From Chrysomallon squamiferum (lineage: Eukaryota; Mollusca; Gastropoda; Neomphalida; Peltospiridae), in NCBI GenBank assembly GCA_012295275.1, contig CM022670.1:14971862-15035861 (forward strand): a stretch of DNA of 64,000 nucleotides, written 5' to 3'. Under the pieces are notes generated by a model, which ran no database searches, was not told the DNA's origin, and saw only the letters and a program-made list of their open reading frames with translations. How positions within the stretch are numbered: the first letter of the stretch is position 1; each line of letters opens with the position of its first letter. Both the position numbers and the translations under genes were made by a program. Of the stretch, positions 25,303 to 37,445 are shown in pieces.

Positions 25303-25615
25303 CCATTCATCTTTCTTCTCACGGAAAAGAACATAAGACATTACATGTATCACACTACCGGACCGACAAACTTTGTTTAGAAGTATCACATAACAACTGG
25401 AGCATCTTATTCGTCTGTCTGTCTGTCTGTCTCTCTCTCTCACCCACACACAAACACAACACACACACACACACACACACATACACACATCAATTCATCT
25501 TTTATTTTCTCACGGAAAAGAATATAAGACATTATATGCATCATATTACCGGAACGACCAGCTCCGTTTTTAAAATCCTATAACAATTGTAGCAGCCTGT
25601 TTGTCTGCTCGAGTT
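24930..25615 (+). repeat. Composite repeat: three copies of a ~200-bp module between CA and GTCT microsatellites
   Basis: A module of CA repeat, then TTCTCACGG(A/G)AAAGA, then ACATTA(T/C)ATG and further shared words, then a GTCT run, appears three times. The shared words start at about 24,988, 25,315 and 25,508. Between the first two copies an 87-bp block of CT-rich sequence is itself duplicated (about 25,054-25,228). The long open frames on both strands here come only from this simple sequence. Confidence 0.75.
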
Positions 25616-26622
25616 AGACATTTCGGTTTGACGTAACTATTTAGCTGTGCGCTGCAGAACTGGGGTAACTCCTGTGTTCACGGATATCTAATCTCACAAC
25701 CGAATCAAGGTCAGTGTTTAATCTCTTAATTCATTAGTTTTGTACAATGACGTCTTTTTGAAATAACGAAATTCAATCCTTTTTGCCGCTTATAATTTCA
25801 CTGCATTGTTCTCTGTGCAACGTCAGTAATTATATATAGCGCACCTGTTCGCTAAAGACATTTAAAATTTATTATTATTATTTTTTTTATTATTATTATT
25901 GTTATTGTTACTGCTATTGTTGTTATTATTAATATCATAATTATTGTTATTGCTATTATCATTTAAATAAATAAATAAATAAATAACACAAAAAACAACA
26001 AACCCCCAACAACAACAACAACAAAAAAGAAAACACAACACAGAAAAAAAAAACAAAAAAAAAACAACATAAACACCGCCAAAAAAAAAAAAAAAAAAAC
26101 TCCAACAAAACAACAACAATAACACACACACGAAAGAAAACGTGAAGATCAAGTTTAAAAATATTATTATGATTTGTATTGTTAGTATAAGGATGTTTGT
26201 TTATTTACCTTAATATTAACGAAAATGTATTGTACGGGAAATCAAAGTAAATGCTTAGGAATGTTGACAAACTTGTCGTTACATAACATATACACAACCA
26301 GCGCTGAAGTTAATTTTACGTCTGTACTCTTTCGCTGTGGTGAGTTCATGTCTAAATGTGTCTGTGTATTTTATACCTTCATTTAGCAGATTCCTGTTAA
26401 CTTATCTAATAAATGCTGACTAGAGATGAGTACATACCTGTTAGTAAAATGACATTAAGTCGTTACACAGAGTTATAAAATTTAATGTTCGTTTAGCAAA
26501 CCACTCGGTCAGTCAAAACGCGTTTACATCTTCTAGACCAAGTATGCCTGTAATGGGCCCATATCATCCAGGAGCTTAATGGTTAAATTGCCATTACTTC
26601 TGTTGTTTGCCAGCTTTAGTCG

Positions 26623-26625
<3 letters not shown>

Positions 26626-26695
<70 letters not shown>
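26626..26695. repeat. (GA)n microsatellite
   Basis: A pure GA dinucleotide run of about 70 bp. Confidence 0.95.
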
Positions 26696-26699
<4 letters not shown>

Positions 26700-27882
26700 A
26701 ACAAAAAATTAAATATCAATATAAATTGATATTTTTTTGCATGGAAGAAAATCCACTTCTCATATGTTGGTTATAATGGCTAAAATTGTTTTTACGAGAA
26801 AAAAATAACAATCTAATGCATGTGGGAAAAAAATAATAATAAAAAAAATAAAAAATATATAATATCTGAGAGAAAGAGAGAGAAATTGTTTGAGTAAAAT
26901 TAAAATGGTTTTACGGATACATAATCGTACTGAGCAATAAATCGATACTAATGTAATTCCATTCAATTTTCCCCACAAACATGACATGTTTATATTTCGT
27001 ATTATTCATGACATGTTAGATAATAGAATAAAAAGTTTTTGGCATCACCAGTAATGTTCGCAGCTTTCTAAAACCCATTTTACATAATTATCAAATTTCA
27101 GTTATTACTGTCTATTTATCGATGCTTTGGATGGGTTTTTTTGTGTTTTTTTTAAAAATAAAATTTACGACATTTTTAGAGAGGAAACCAGGCCTCGCTG
27201 AAGCACGTTTCAGATGAATAACCTAACATAATCTTGTAATAGAATAAACCTTTTAAAAAGTCCTGTTATCAAAATGTAATTTAATTTTATCCAAAATGGT
27301 TTATCAGAATAAGACAGAAATGTCTAATAACGACGTGATAAACAAAAATGTATTCTTGTAGATGAAGCCATGTTTTACAAAAAGTTATTAAAATGTAATG
27401 TTTTATCCAAAGCAGTTGTCAAAATGAGAGAGAAATGTGCAGTTTTTACAAGAAAATTGTGAGAAATGTGATTCAAGCATAACGTGAGTTGAGTGTTATT
27501 CAAGTAATAACACACGAAATATTTACACATCACACTGTATTAAGATTTCAGTCACATCTGTCCCCCCCCCCTAAAAAAAAAGGTTTAGATGAAATTGGAA
27601 ATCATTGCTATATGTTTCATAACTGATAAACACACATACAAAAAAACTATACAAAAAAATAACATCAACAAAACAAAATAAAATAAAATAAAATAAAATA
27701 AAATGACAGAAGAAATGAATTAAAATTGAAATAAATAAAGATAGAGATACAAACTATTACATTACAGTTGTCAGTAAAACACTGAATGACTTTACAAATA
27801 ATGAAATGATAATGGAGATAAAAAATACTGCAATACATTTGATGTATCATTTTATTTAACAAAGCAAAAAAGCTCAGTAATA

Positions 27883-28180
27883 ATAATAATAATAAATAAT
27901 CATCATTATCATGTTCATCATCATCATGTCATCATCTTAACAATAACAATAATACAAACAATAAAAATAATAACAAAAAATTAATAATATCAATAATAAT
28001 AACAATAACAACAAAATCAGTAATAATAATAACAACAATAATAATAATCATCATCATTATAATACCAAGAACAATAATAATAATAACAGTAACAACAAAT
28101 TCAGTAATAATAATAAAAATAATAATAATAATAATAACAATAATAATAATAACAACAACAATAATAATAATAATAATAAA
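27883..28180. repeat. Degenerate (AAT/AAC/ATC)n tract
   Basis: About 300 bp of three-base units dominated by AAT with AAC and ATC variants. It keeps frames open without coding content. Confidence 0.9.
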
Positions 28181-29100
28181 TTTCTGGCACATTATTAGCA
28201 TCATTCGTATATAAGAAGGATCACATAATATTTTCATCTGCTCGATCTTTTATCCGTCATTTTCGTCTTGCAAATTGTGTTAACGTTTCCTCAGTGTTAA
28301 ACAACATTATCTTTTGTCAAAAGAAAAACAAACAATTTTGATGTATTTGTTTGGAAGTGACTTGAGAACTAGAAGAACTCTTAAAAAAATTATAGACCCA
28401 ATCCGACCTAATTAAAAAAAAAAAAAAAAAAAAATTAAATAAAAAAAGATTAATTAAAAATTAAATCAACAACAAATAAAACCCCACGGAAAATTAAGTT
28501 TTTTGACCGGCAGTATAGATATTCGTCAAAGAACTGATATTCATGAAAGCGATGATATTAGGGCAAAGACTGGATAATAAAAATGTATTTAAAAAGATAT
28601 TCAACAACTTACTGTCTTCTGGTTCTCCTATGACGAATTATTACATTCAGACTATAACTGTTGATATTTCACATTATAAAGGTTAAGGCCCGGGAAGTAG
28701 AAAAACTTGGATAAACAGCTCAAACTTAATTCTACAAAATGGGACATGTTAATTATAATCTGTTTATTTCTTGGCACCCGTGAACTGTTTTATTACTTGT
28801 GACAGGGTGCGCAGTCAAAAGCTGCAGACTGTACCGCAGAAGACAACATTTTTATTTACAGTGAATTCAAGGTTACGTTTTGGAGACCGCAGTATAAACA
28901 TAACAATCATTTAATAGCACTGGCAATACCAATTTTGTACTTTTGTCCTCCAAACCTTCTGTATACGGGAAATTAGTGCTGGAAGCCTACAAGTTGCTGC
29001 CTCTTTGTATCGTGTCGATATAAGTCGTCTTAACTTCGTTAGCTGCCAGTATTTTCAATATAAAGGTTTCTCATTTTGACCTTACATAAATTAAACAGGA

Positions 29101-29106
<6 letters not shown>

Positions 29107-29136
<30 letters not shown>
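29107..29136. repeat. (GA)n microsatellite
   Basis: A pure GA run of about 30 bp. Confidence 0.9.
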
Positions 29137-29138
<2 letters not shown>

Positions 29139-29626
29139 CCAGTTGATAAAGGATTAATCGATATACGAGTAACTAATCGTTTAAAATAGGTTTCAAGTTA
29201 ATTAAAACTGAACTAGAAAACTAAATTAAATGAAATAACTAAAAAAAGAAAAGAATACGACAGATGTCTGCTCAGTCTTAGTAGAGAAAGATTTATATGT
29301 GCCCAGATACTACACGCACTGTATTATATAAAGCAAACACTTGTTACTTTGTTGTTAAAGACAACGTGCCACACACAACAACCCAGAACATGTATATCAG
29401 TGAGTTCTTTCCATTTTCATAGGTCTACGGGGTAAAAAAAAAAAAAAAAAAAAAAGTTCCCCGGAGTTCTGTGGGTTCTACACAAAGACACTACGCAAAA
29501 TAAGATTTACTTCTAGGGAACTTTGGTAAATTCTGCTTTCAGGATACCACAGAAAATAAAATTTTAAACTTCTCGGTTCAACACACCAGCGACAACTACC
29601 TTTCGTTAGTATCACAGCAGAACGTT

Positions 29627-30001
29627 TCAGTTATTATCAAGTGTTCCGTAGTTCTGTCGTGAGTCATTTGAATTGGACTGAAGTCTTCTGAAAGCTGTGC
29701 CTTCAACGTCTTCGTCTTTACATCTGTTTTCACACACTATAGTTTTCATGAACACTGCTGACGTCAAAAGTCCGCCCACAGCTATCAGAGCCATGCCAAC
29801 CACAATACAGATGTCCAGTTTAGCTGCCAGTTCAGCGTAGTAGATATTCATCGCCTCGGACTTCCTGGCGGAATCAGCCGGAGATGGGTGATAGTCGCGA
29901 GGGACGAAGTAGCCAATGGAGGACAGAATCAGACCTCCGAAAACCAGAATGATGGCGAGCAGCATAAGTCTGTCGGCAACTTCGGAACATTTTCCACACA
30001 T
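29627..30001 (-). CDS. Small two-pass membrane protein, TMEM74-family-like
   Basis: An uninterrupted 124-residue frame with two clear membrane segments: residues 12-33 (Leu/Ile/Gly-rich) ending in the turn Y-F-V-P-R-D (31-36), and 66-85 (ICIVVG...LTSAVFM). Before the second segment come an acidic/Tyr stretch (Y-Y-A-E-L at 54-58) and L-D-x-C (62-65); a short polar tail ends near N-Y-G-T-L (117-121). This order (first helix, PR(D/E), YA-L---LD-CI, Gly-rich second helix, YG-containing tail) is what I recall of TMEM74/TMEM74B, two-pass membrane proteins linked to autophagy and endolysosomes in vertebrates. Those are longer at the N terminus. An in-frame TAA lies 9 nt upstream, so the start is fixed; A at -3. 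Function here is inference. Confidence 0.7.
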   Translation of the reverse strand: MCGKCSEVADRLMLLAIILVFGGLILSSIGYFVPRDYHPSPADSARKSEAMNIYYAELAAKLDICIVVGMALIAVGGLLTSAVFMKTIVCENRCKDEDVEGTAFRRLQSNSNDSRQNYGTLDNN

Positions 30002-30117
30002 CTTTGGAATTTAAAATGCAGAGCGGATGTTCTTCTAAGCCTCAAAAACGTTGTGTAGTAGTCATGTTTTTTCTTCTATTAGATGAGCGAGAATTCATGT
30101 CGTATCGAATTAGTCAT
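30002..30117 (-). other. Probable 5' UTR of the TMEM74-like gene, bounded by a 3' splice site
   Basis: Reading the - strand, a pyrimidine-rich CTTTCTTCTTTCAG ends at 30,118, a good acceptor. The exon would start at 30,117 and carry the whole coding sequence after about 116 nt of UTR with stops in the coding frame. One or more 5' UTR exons would then lie at higher coordinates; I cannot place them. Confidence 0.5.
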
Positions 30118-30678
30118 CTGAAAGAAGAAAGTTAGTAAATAAGTCAAATTAAAATTCTTTGTAAATTATTTGATAACGAAATCATTTTTAACAATGAAAA
30201 AAACCAGTTTGATCACTGTCAACAGAACATACTTATATTGTTTATCTGTATTATGTGTATTACAAACTGAAATTACAACCAGTTTGATCACTGTTAACAA
30301 ACACACTCTGTGTTACTGACTTCGTTCATGTGTAGATGTTGACTTAATCGCACGAACTATTGATCACACAACACGTGTTGTTGACATCCACAACGTGGCC
30401 AACTTACATGTCAACGATACCTTGACAAAATATAAAATAAAAATAAATAAGAAACTATTATAAAATATTTTGCATGATTGCTTTATAGTGGACGAAGAAA
30501 AAATTACCGCGAATATTGTTAATAATCTTTATTTGTAGTATTTAAAATAATGACACCTATTTTATATGTATTAAAACGTCTTTTTACTTCGATCTTCTGT
30601 TATATACTTAGTCATCGAATAAGCATGTATGTGTGAGTGTTTCTGTGTATATATTTATACGTGTGTGTGTGGGTGGGT

Positions 30679-30683
<5 letters not shown>

Positions 30684-30761
<78 letters not shown>
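30684..30761. repeat. (GA)n microsatellite
   Basis: A pure GA run of about 78 bp. The short open frames of Arg-Glu repeats across it are artefacts. Confidence 0.95.
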
Positions 30762-30764
<3 letters not shown>

Positions 30765-32510
30765 ATGTGTGCACGTATATTTATACTTTGTTTATGGTTA
30801 TTTCAGTGATGTATATTTTATCTCAAAACGAGTTATGCTAATGTTTTATCAATCCACTGAAACTCTAGCTATGTGAATAATGTGAAAAAATAGTGTAGAC
30901 TAATAACATCGTAGGAATGAAATCCCGATGTCTGTTGAACTGGCCGATGATTCTCGAATGTCAGTTATTGGTGTTATAATTTTTCCACGCTCCGCTGTGT
31001 TAAAAGTATGTGAGTCCATTATCACCAATTAAGTGAGTTGATTGTTGACATGTTTAGAGCCATGACCTGACTTCACACCATACCTTTGTCATTTACCTGT
31101 GAATTTTGCTTATATCAAATTTCTGAAATGTAATCTTTATAAGTAACTTTAGATTATGTTTCACATTCTGATATTTTTATCTGAAATTTTTTTCTAAAAC
31201 ACACTTAAGTTTGACCTATACGTTTATTTCTTGTATCGATAAGAAATTAATAATTGAAATTTTAAAATAATTTTTTGAAATAAATATAATATTATGATAT
31301 TTCATATAATTGTTTGGAACAAGTAATAGTGATATAATAATATATATGTTTGTCTGTCTGTCTGTATGTATGTATATTGAGAGAGACAGCTACAGAGAGA
31401 CAAAGAGAAAGAGAGATAGAGAGAGACAGAGAGAGAGAAAGAAAGAGAGAGACAGAGGTTCAGAGAGAAAAATGTAATTTTATTAAAAACTACGGTTAAC
31501 TGCAGGTTTGGTTTAAACGTATGTGTTTGTTTTGTTTGTAATTTGTTCAGAAAAAAACAACAATTACACATCAGACATATTTCTATCTTTATAAATGTTT
31601 AAATAATATGCATTATATACAAATTACATGATCATTTCCGCCTTAAAATTACATGAAATATGAAAAATTACTTTAAAAATTAAAATTAGTAGCTTTCTCT
31701 CGATACAACCAGAAAACGTATAATGCAATCTGAATTCTGAAAAATATTTTGATTCCGAAGAACATAAAATATTGAAATGACAAAGTAAATCCAAAGTTTC
31801 TTTTAAAGACTGCATATCTGCACGCACGCACACATGCACGCACGATCACACGCACTTGCGCGTACACGAACAATAAAAAGCAATCACATTTAAAAATAAC
31901 ATACGTAAATGCTACGCACACAAATACACGTACACATAAAAGGTAAACACATATTTATATAAAAAGACTGAAAACAAGGACGATTTAGAGATTTTGCAAT
32001 AGACGGTATTTTAACAATAATATCGTTTTCCATTGTTCTTTAAAACGCACGAAGCAGCGGTAATGATAGGGCAGGACTGTTAACGAGAAATAAGTTGGTC
32101 TGTAACTAGTAATCATGACACGAGTAAAACAAACAAATAGGTCTATGTACGACATCTGACACGTGGAATTCAGCAAATCTCAACCAGTGTTTATCACACG
32201 TTAATAATCTCTTCCTTATTTATTCTGTCATAATTACTTACATCTCACTTTTACTGGTTTTCTTTTGCTCAGTTCTTTGTTTTCTTGGTAACTTTCTGTT
32301 ATTTCGTTTACTTTTTTTTTTTTTATTTTTTTTTTTTAGAAATTTGTTTATCTATATAATGTCCTGTATTTCGTTTTAAGAGCTAAGATATATGAACATG
32401 CACACATATATAGTAAGACATACTCGTTCACACGTACATACAAATACATACGTGCACACATACACACTCACATACGTGCATACACACACATACATACATA
32501 TAAACACAAA

Positions 32511-32513
<3 letters not shown>

Positions 32514-32553
<40 letters not shown>
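32514..32553. repeat. (CA)n microsatellite
   Basis: A CA run of about 40 bp inside a wider region of ACAT/CACA words (32,400-32,575). Confidence 0.9.
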
Positions 32554-32556
<3 letters not shown>

Positions 32557-33401
32557 AACACACACATACGCATGCGGAAAAGATAGGCATATAATTACAA
32601 CATTTTTTTGCAAAGTAATTACTCCCACAGTTTAACTAATGTAGTTCGATGGTTTCGCCATTTTCAGAACGTTATAATTAGAAATACACATTACTCCTTT
32701 CAGCTTATTTTTTAAACGTAAACAATTACAGACAGGCAGCCATCAGATGTAAGTACTTGTGAAAATATGGAAGTTATTCCCTGCAGAAGTGACACCATTA
32801 TTTTCGACGAGGCAATTGTTAAAATTAGTTATAACTATCTACACATGAACATTCAGGACGTCTGCTGGAAGCATGAACTTGCATTCTCAGAAAGGAGTCT
32901 GCTGCTTTGCAATCTTATTCCGGAGAAACGGTTATAAAAATGAGGCGTTTCCATATGTGAATATTAATCCATATCCAGTAGAATATAGAAAATGAAACTA
33001 ATAATAAACGAAATGATCTAACATCAGTTTAAAGTAAATATTAATGGGTTATAAATATATATGTAAGTTTAAAAAGCATGAAAAGACCTGTGTCGAATCA
33101 AACTGAAAAACGATATTTCGTTAATTTTCATTAGCAGTTACAAGTAGCCATTTTCCCCAGCATTCCATCTTAGTTTATCATTTCAGAGTTGTAGTATTAT
33201 TAATCATTCGTCCGTTACTTTTCTATACAATACCAAAAACACGTCTTGGGCGTTTTGAATGAATGACCCAAATTCCGATAGTTTTTGCACCAAAACGATA
33301 AAAAGAATAACAAAGTGAACTTCTGGAATATAAGATAATGTATGTTACAACACGGATTTTCTTTTTGATGTGCTGAATCCTTTAAAAAATTGGTCAAGAC
33401 A

Positions 33402-33415
33402 TCACTAGGTGGCGC
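33402..33415 (+). promoter_or_regulatory. CTCF-like core motif
   Basis: TCACTAGGTGGCGC differs from a strong CTCF core (CCACTAGGTGGCGC) only at its first base. CTCF and its motif are conserved across bilaterian animals, so the match is meaningful if not proof. It sits in AT-rich DNA, where such a GC-rich match is unlikely by chance. Confidence 0.4.
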
Positions 33416-33698
33416 TTATTGCCGATTCTGTTTAGTTAACTCTTTCTGGTCTATTCTCTATTGACCTTATTTCTTTTTAACTCATACATTTGTAAAGCCT
33501 TCTTTTATGACTTGCCATTGTCATATATCCGATGTAAGACAAGGTAATCTAGATAATGTGTTTTTGCAATAAGGTATCGCAGTCAAAGTAATGTATGTAC
33601 TAGGTGTTTCGCTTTTATTTATTCATTTATTTATTAGTTATATTAGGATGTGTGTGTCAGGTATATACATATTTTTTTATATGAATGTGTGTTTATGT

Positions 33699-33817
<119 letters not shown>

Positions 33818-34079
33818 AGTAAACATATCAATAGTGTACTGGCAATGGGTTAGTATCTGGGTTATGCTAACAATTTTAACTCTGCATACTGAGAGTAGCA
33901 CTAAAAGTTTTCTTTTCACTGCTTCCGAATTCAGCCTATTTCTTTGTCAGATTTCTTTCTTATTTATGAATTCTGTTAATGCGCAACATTTGTAAAAACA
34001 AATAACTTTCTTTTGTTAACTCACATTTTGTAAAAGGAGCTCAACATGAAATGACCATTACAAGATGAATTCAGCTACA

Positions 34080-34700
34080 AAATCAGTAAACGAAATCAGC
34101 ATTACACCACACTAAACTATATTACATTACATTACAGCACACTACAATGCATTAAACTATACTATGCTAATATACACTACAGTACACTGCACTAAACATT
34201 ACTGTGCTATATTACAGTACAGTACAGTACAGTACAGTATACTAAATTGTGCTACATTACATTATACACTACACTCACTATACTACACTAGATTACATTA
34301 AACTATACTACTCTACATTACAGTCACAGTTCACTAACCTATACTACACTACCTTACACTACAGTATAGTACACTATACCACAGTACAGTACTGTACAAT
34401 ACACTACAATATACTACATTACATTATCACATTACACTTTATTATACTATATTATATATCATTAGATTTGACTACACTATACTACTACATATTACACCAT
34501 ACTACAGTATACACTACATTATACTATACTACTCTTAAACTAAATGACATTACACTTAATTATACTATATTATACTACATTATATTTTATTAGACTACAC
34601 TGCGAAACATTAAACTACACTACACTATATTACATTACACTGTATTGCCCTAAATAACAATACAGTACTGCGTTACATTACTTTATATTACACTGTCCTG
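34080..34700. repeat. Degenerate five-base (TACAC/TACAT/TATAC)n array
   Basis: About 600 bp made of near-five-base words such as ACTAC, ATTAC, ACAGT and ATACT, with no pure run longer than a few units. It looks like an old pentanucleotide satellite that has drifted. A 114-codon Tyr/Leu/His-rich frame across it reflects the repeat and is not a gene. Confidence 0.85.
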
Positions 34701-34979
34701 AATAATACGCACCGAATTATAATCGTCTACACTTGTACCTCATCACAGGCCCAATAAAATGTTTATAAATCTTCACAACGTGCATGCTGTTGTTATATCG
34801 ATAAATTGAGATTATTTTCGAATAGTTTCCAAACGAACAGATGTTTTCATTGAAAATGTTCTCATGAAAATCGTGCAGTAAACACAATGTTAACAATACA
34901 TGGGATATACAGGATTTTAATTCATATGGGGCCTATTTTTAAGTGAGTTAACAGTAGCGGCAGTTACACCACGACAACT

Positions 34980-35170
34980 ACATTATTGCTACTACTACTA
35001 CTACCACGACTATTACTACGGCTGCTGATGCTACTGATGCTGCTACTAGTGCTACTATTTTAATACTTCTACTATAACCACTACTACTACTACCATTTCT
35101 TCTACTGCTGGTACTACTACTACCACTACTACAACCTCTACTAGTACTACTACTACTACCAGTGCTACTA
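34980..35170. repeat. Degenerate (TAC)n/(TGC) tract
   Basis: About 190 bp of TAC units with TGC, TGG and TTC variants. Confidence 0.85.
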
Positions 35171-35937
35171 TCATTACGACTAGTTCTGCTGTTTTTATTA
35201 ACATTATAAAACTCTACATTAATATTCAGCGGTATTCGGGTCAGCAGTATCGGACGACACTTGTAAAACCGAGACAACCCAAATACCAGTGCTTACAAAT
35301 ACGTCGGACATTCTACAGTATAACATAACAAAACAGATTCTAACACTTCTTAAGACACTGAGTGATTATTTACAAATACTCACGTTATTCTCGGTTGTTC
35401 CATCGAATTAAATTTGATGGAGCTGAGAGAAGCAAAAATGTTTCTGTACGTTCAGCGTGACACTGCAAACCCACTGATCAATATAATACATGTAACATCT
35501 GTGTTTGACTGGCGTATAGGCTTGTGAAGTTAATAATAAATAAAAAATGTAGTTATAGATTAAATGCAATTATTTCGCGTCCATTGTTAATATACGTACA
35601 ACCTTAATATTTTGATAATCACGTGAAATCAGATTAACATTTTAATTTAACGAGAAAGTTGTTTTATGTTGTTTTTTTTGTTTTTGTTTTTCTTTATTGA
35701 TTTTATTATGTTTAAAACGTATAAGGGAAACAACTGGCGATAATATAATTATTTTATTACCAAATCATCATAATCATCATCATCATTATTATTATTATGT
35801 GAAATACAAAATGTTTTATTAATTTGTATGGAAATACATTTTTTGATATTAAACAAATCTGTTATGTGTGAATGTATTTCTAGATAATGCATATTCATTT
35901 TTTAATTTTTTTTATTTAGTTGTTGCTGTTCCAATTT

Positions 35938-35947
35938 ACTGCTGCTG

Positions 35948-35992
<45 letters not shown>

Positions 35993-36062
35993 TTACTACT
36001 ACTACTATTACCACAATAGCTATTATTATTGCTATTACAATTACAGTTATTATTATTATTAT
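35938..36062. repeat. (CTA)n then (ATT)n tract
   Basis: About 60 bp of nearly pure CTA units followed by mixed CTA/ATT units. Confidence 0.9.
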
Positions 36063-36308
36063 TTGTATCAGAAGAAACAAACGCCAACAGTTCGGTGTTT
36101 ACACATTCTGTTTTGTGTTAAATTTTACACTTTATAAGCGTGTGTCTAAAAGGTAGCCCATAATCCTAAGAAACTACTTAATTTTGACAGAAAACATTAC
36201 AAAGTGAATTACTGGCCTGTTTATATCAAATCATAAACGAAAGAAATAACCATAATTTAGGAAAAATGGTCCATTTTGGCCTACATTTTGGTTAGAGGCA
36301 AAAAATTA

Positions 36309-36449
36309 CGCATGCGCATTAACGTAAATGACGACAAGATGAAGATAGCAAAGATTTGTGTTTGAGAGAGAGAGAGACTGTTATGTTGTTATTAATATTC
36401 TGATTTTGTTCCTTGTATTTTGTTCCTTTTGCATCAACACTGTAGTCAA
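36309..36449 (+). promoter_or_regulatory. NRF-1-like site and possible 5' exon
   Basis: CGCATGCGCA at 36,309-36,318 is one base from the NRF-1 consensus palindrome. Some 130 nt downstream is a donor-like TCAA/GTAAGTATT (last exon base about 36,449). NRF-1 sites are typical of TATA-less promoters a short way upstream of first exons. No coding start is evident. Confidence 0.3.
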
Positions 36450-37009
36450 GTAAGTATTCCGCTTAATCTAAATATTTTTCAGTTTTCTTTTTTGTCTCTT
36501 TATTATTGTTGATAATTTTCTATGTATTCAGTAGTTAACTTAAATTTTAATTAGCAGATATTAACATATGTGGTCAAGTTACTAATATATTTAAAATATA
36601 TTAGCATACGTCCTGTTTCTAAATCTAAGCTATTACATGTTATATAGCAAAAATAGATGTATTGGAACATGTGCAAAATCCTTTATGACTTTCCGGAATC
36701 CTCCATAAACTGATACTTTGTCAGAATTATTTTTATGTGAAATTACTGCCTGTCTGATGCTGTAATACAAGGCATTTTTTTCAAAGATAATTCATTAAAT
36801 CATTAATCACATAGTTGGGTATTTTCCCAGTCTCTACTCTTATTTATAAGAAACTGTATTTATCATTTTACTAACTGATATACATATTACTTGAATCTGA
36901 ATATACATATAAATATCTTCTTGAACGTATCAACCTCCCGAAGGAGGATGGGAAATTCGTATTCCTAAGAAGACGTCTGCCACAAAAAGAATATGAAAAC
37001 AACAGTAAC

Positions 37010-37040
<31 letters not shown>

Positions 37041-37261
37041 GTCACCAAAAAAACCCCAGCAACTAAAAGTCATTATCTTGTGGTGTGTAAAGTCTTTATC
37101 ATTTTTTGAAAGTAATTACCTACACATTGTCAAACCGACATGTAAAATGTTCAGAGGGAAGTGCAGACTGCATGTAACAGACACTCCACCTGTCAAAGAT
37201 TCCTGTTAGTTTTGCATGGTAAGAAACCCGAGCAGGGTTGAATGAAAAGTAGATTCACAGC
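36450..37261. other. AT-rich stretch, nothing recognised
   Basis: Only an A run near 37,010-37,038 stands out. Confidence 0.5.
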
Positions 37262-37445
37262 AGATATGTATTTTCAGTATGGTAGGGTTTGAACAACGTA
37301 TAAACTCAAATAAGTAGCTTTTGCTACAAAATATGTGTTTTCAGTATGGTAGGGTTAGAATAAGGTATAAACTCATATAAATTGCTTTTGTTATAAATGT
37401 TTTAATTTTTTCTGTATTGTAGAGTTTAAATTGCGTATAAACTCA
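37262..37445 (+). repeat. ~66-bp tandem repeat, three copies
   Basis: Three consecutive segments share TTTTCAGTATGGTAGGGTT, then GTATAAACTCA, then GCTTTTG in the same order. The third copy is the most decayed. Confidence 0.8.

Larger units (their letters stand above)
25621..29626. other. Gene-poor stretch
   Basis: Contains ATT/A-rich tracts (25,870-26,095), the GA tract at 26,626, a TAAAA run (27,676-27,705), the AAT/AAC tract at 27,883, a GA tract at 29,107 and an A run at 29,433. No exon that I can defend. Confidence 0.5.
30130..33400. other. Gene-poor stretch
   Basis: Contains the GA tract at 30,684, a mixed GA-rich run (31,378-31,460), CA/CG-rich words near 31,820-31,930 and a CA tract at 32,514-32,553. 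A more mixed segment at 32,730-32,940 has no defensible frame. Confidence 0.5.
34701..36304. other. Gene-poor stretch with trinucleotide tracts
   Basis: Contains the TAC tract at 34,980-35,170 and the CTA/ATT tract at 35,938-36,062. No exon seen. Confidence 0.5.

Noticed and set aside
34249-34593. 114-codon Tyr/Leu/His-rich frame
   Set aside because: It is produced by the degenerate five-base repeat.
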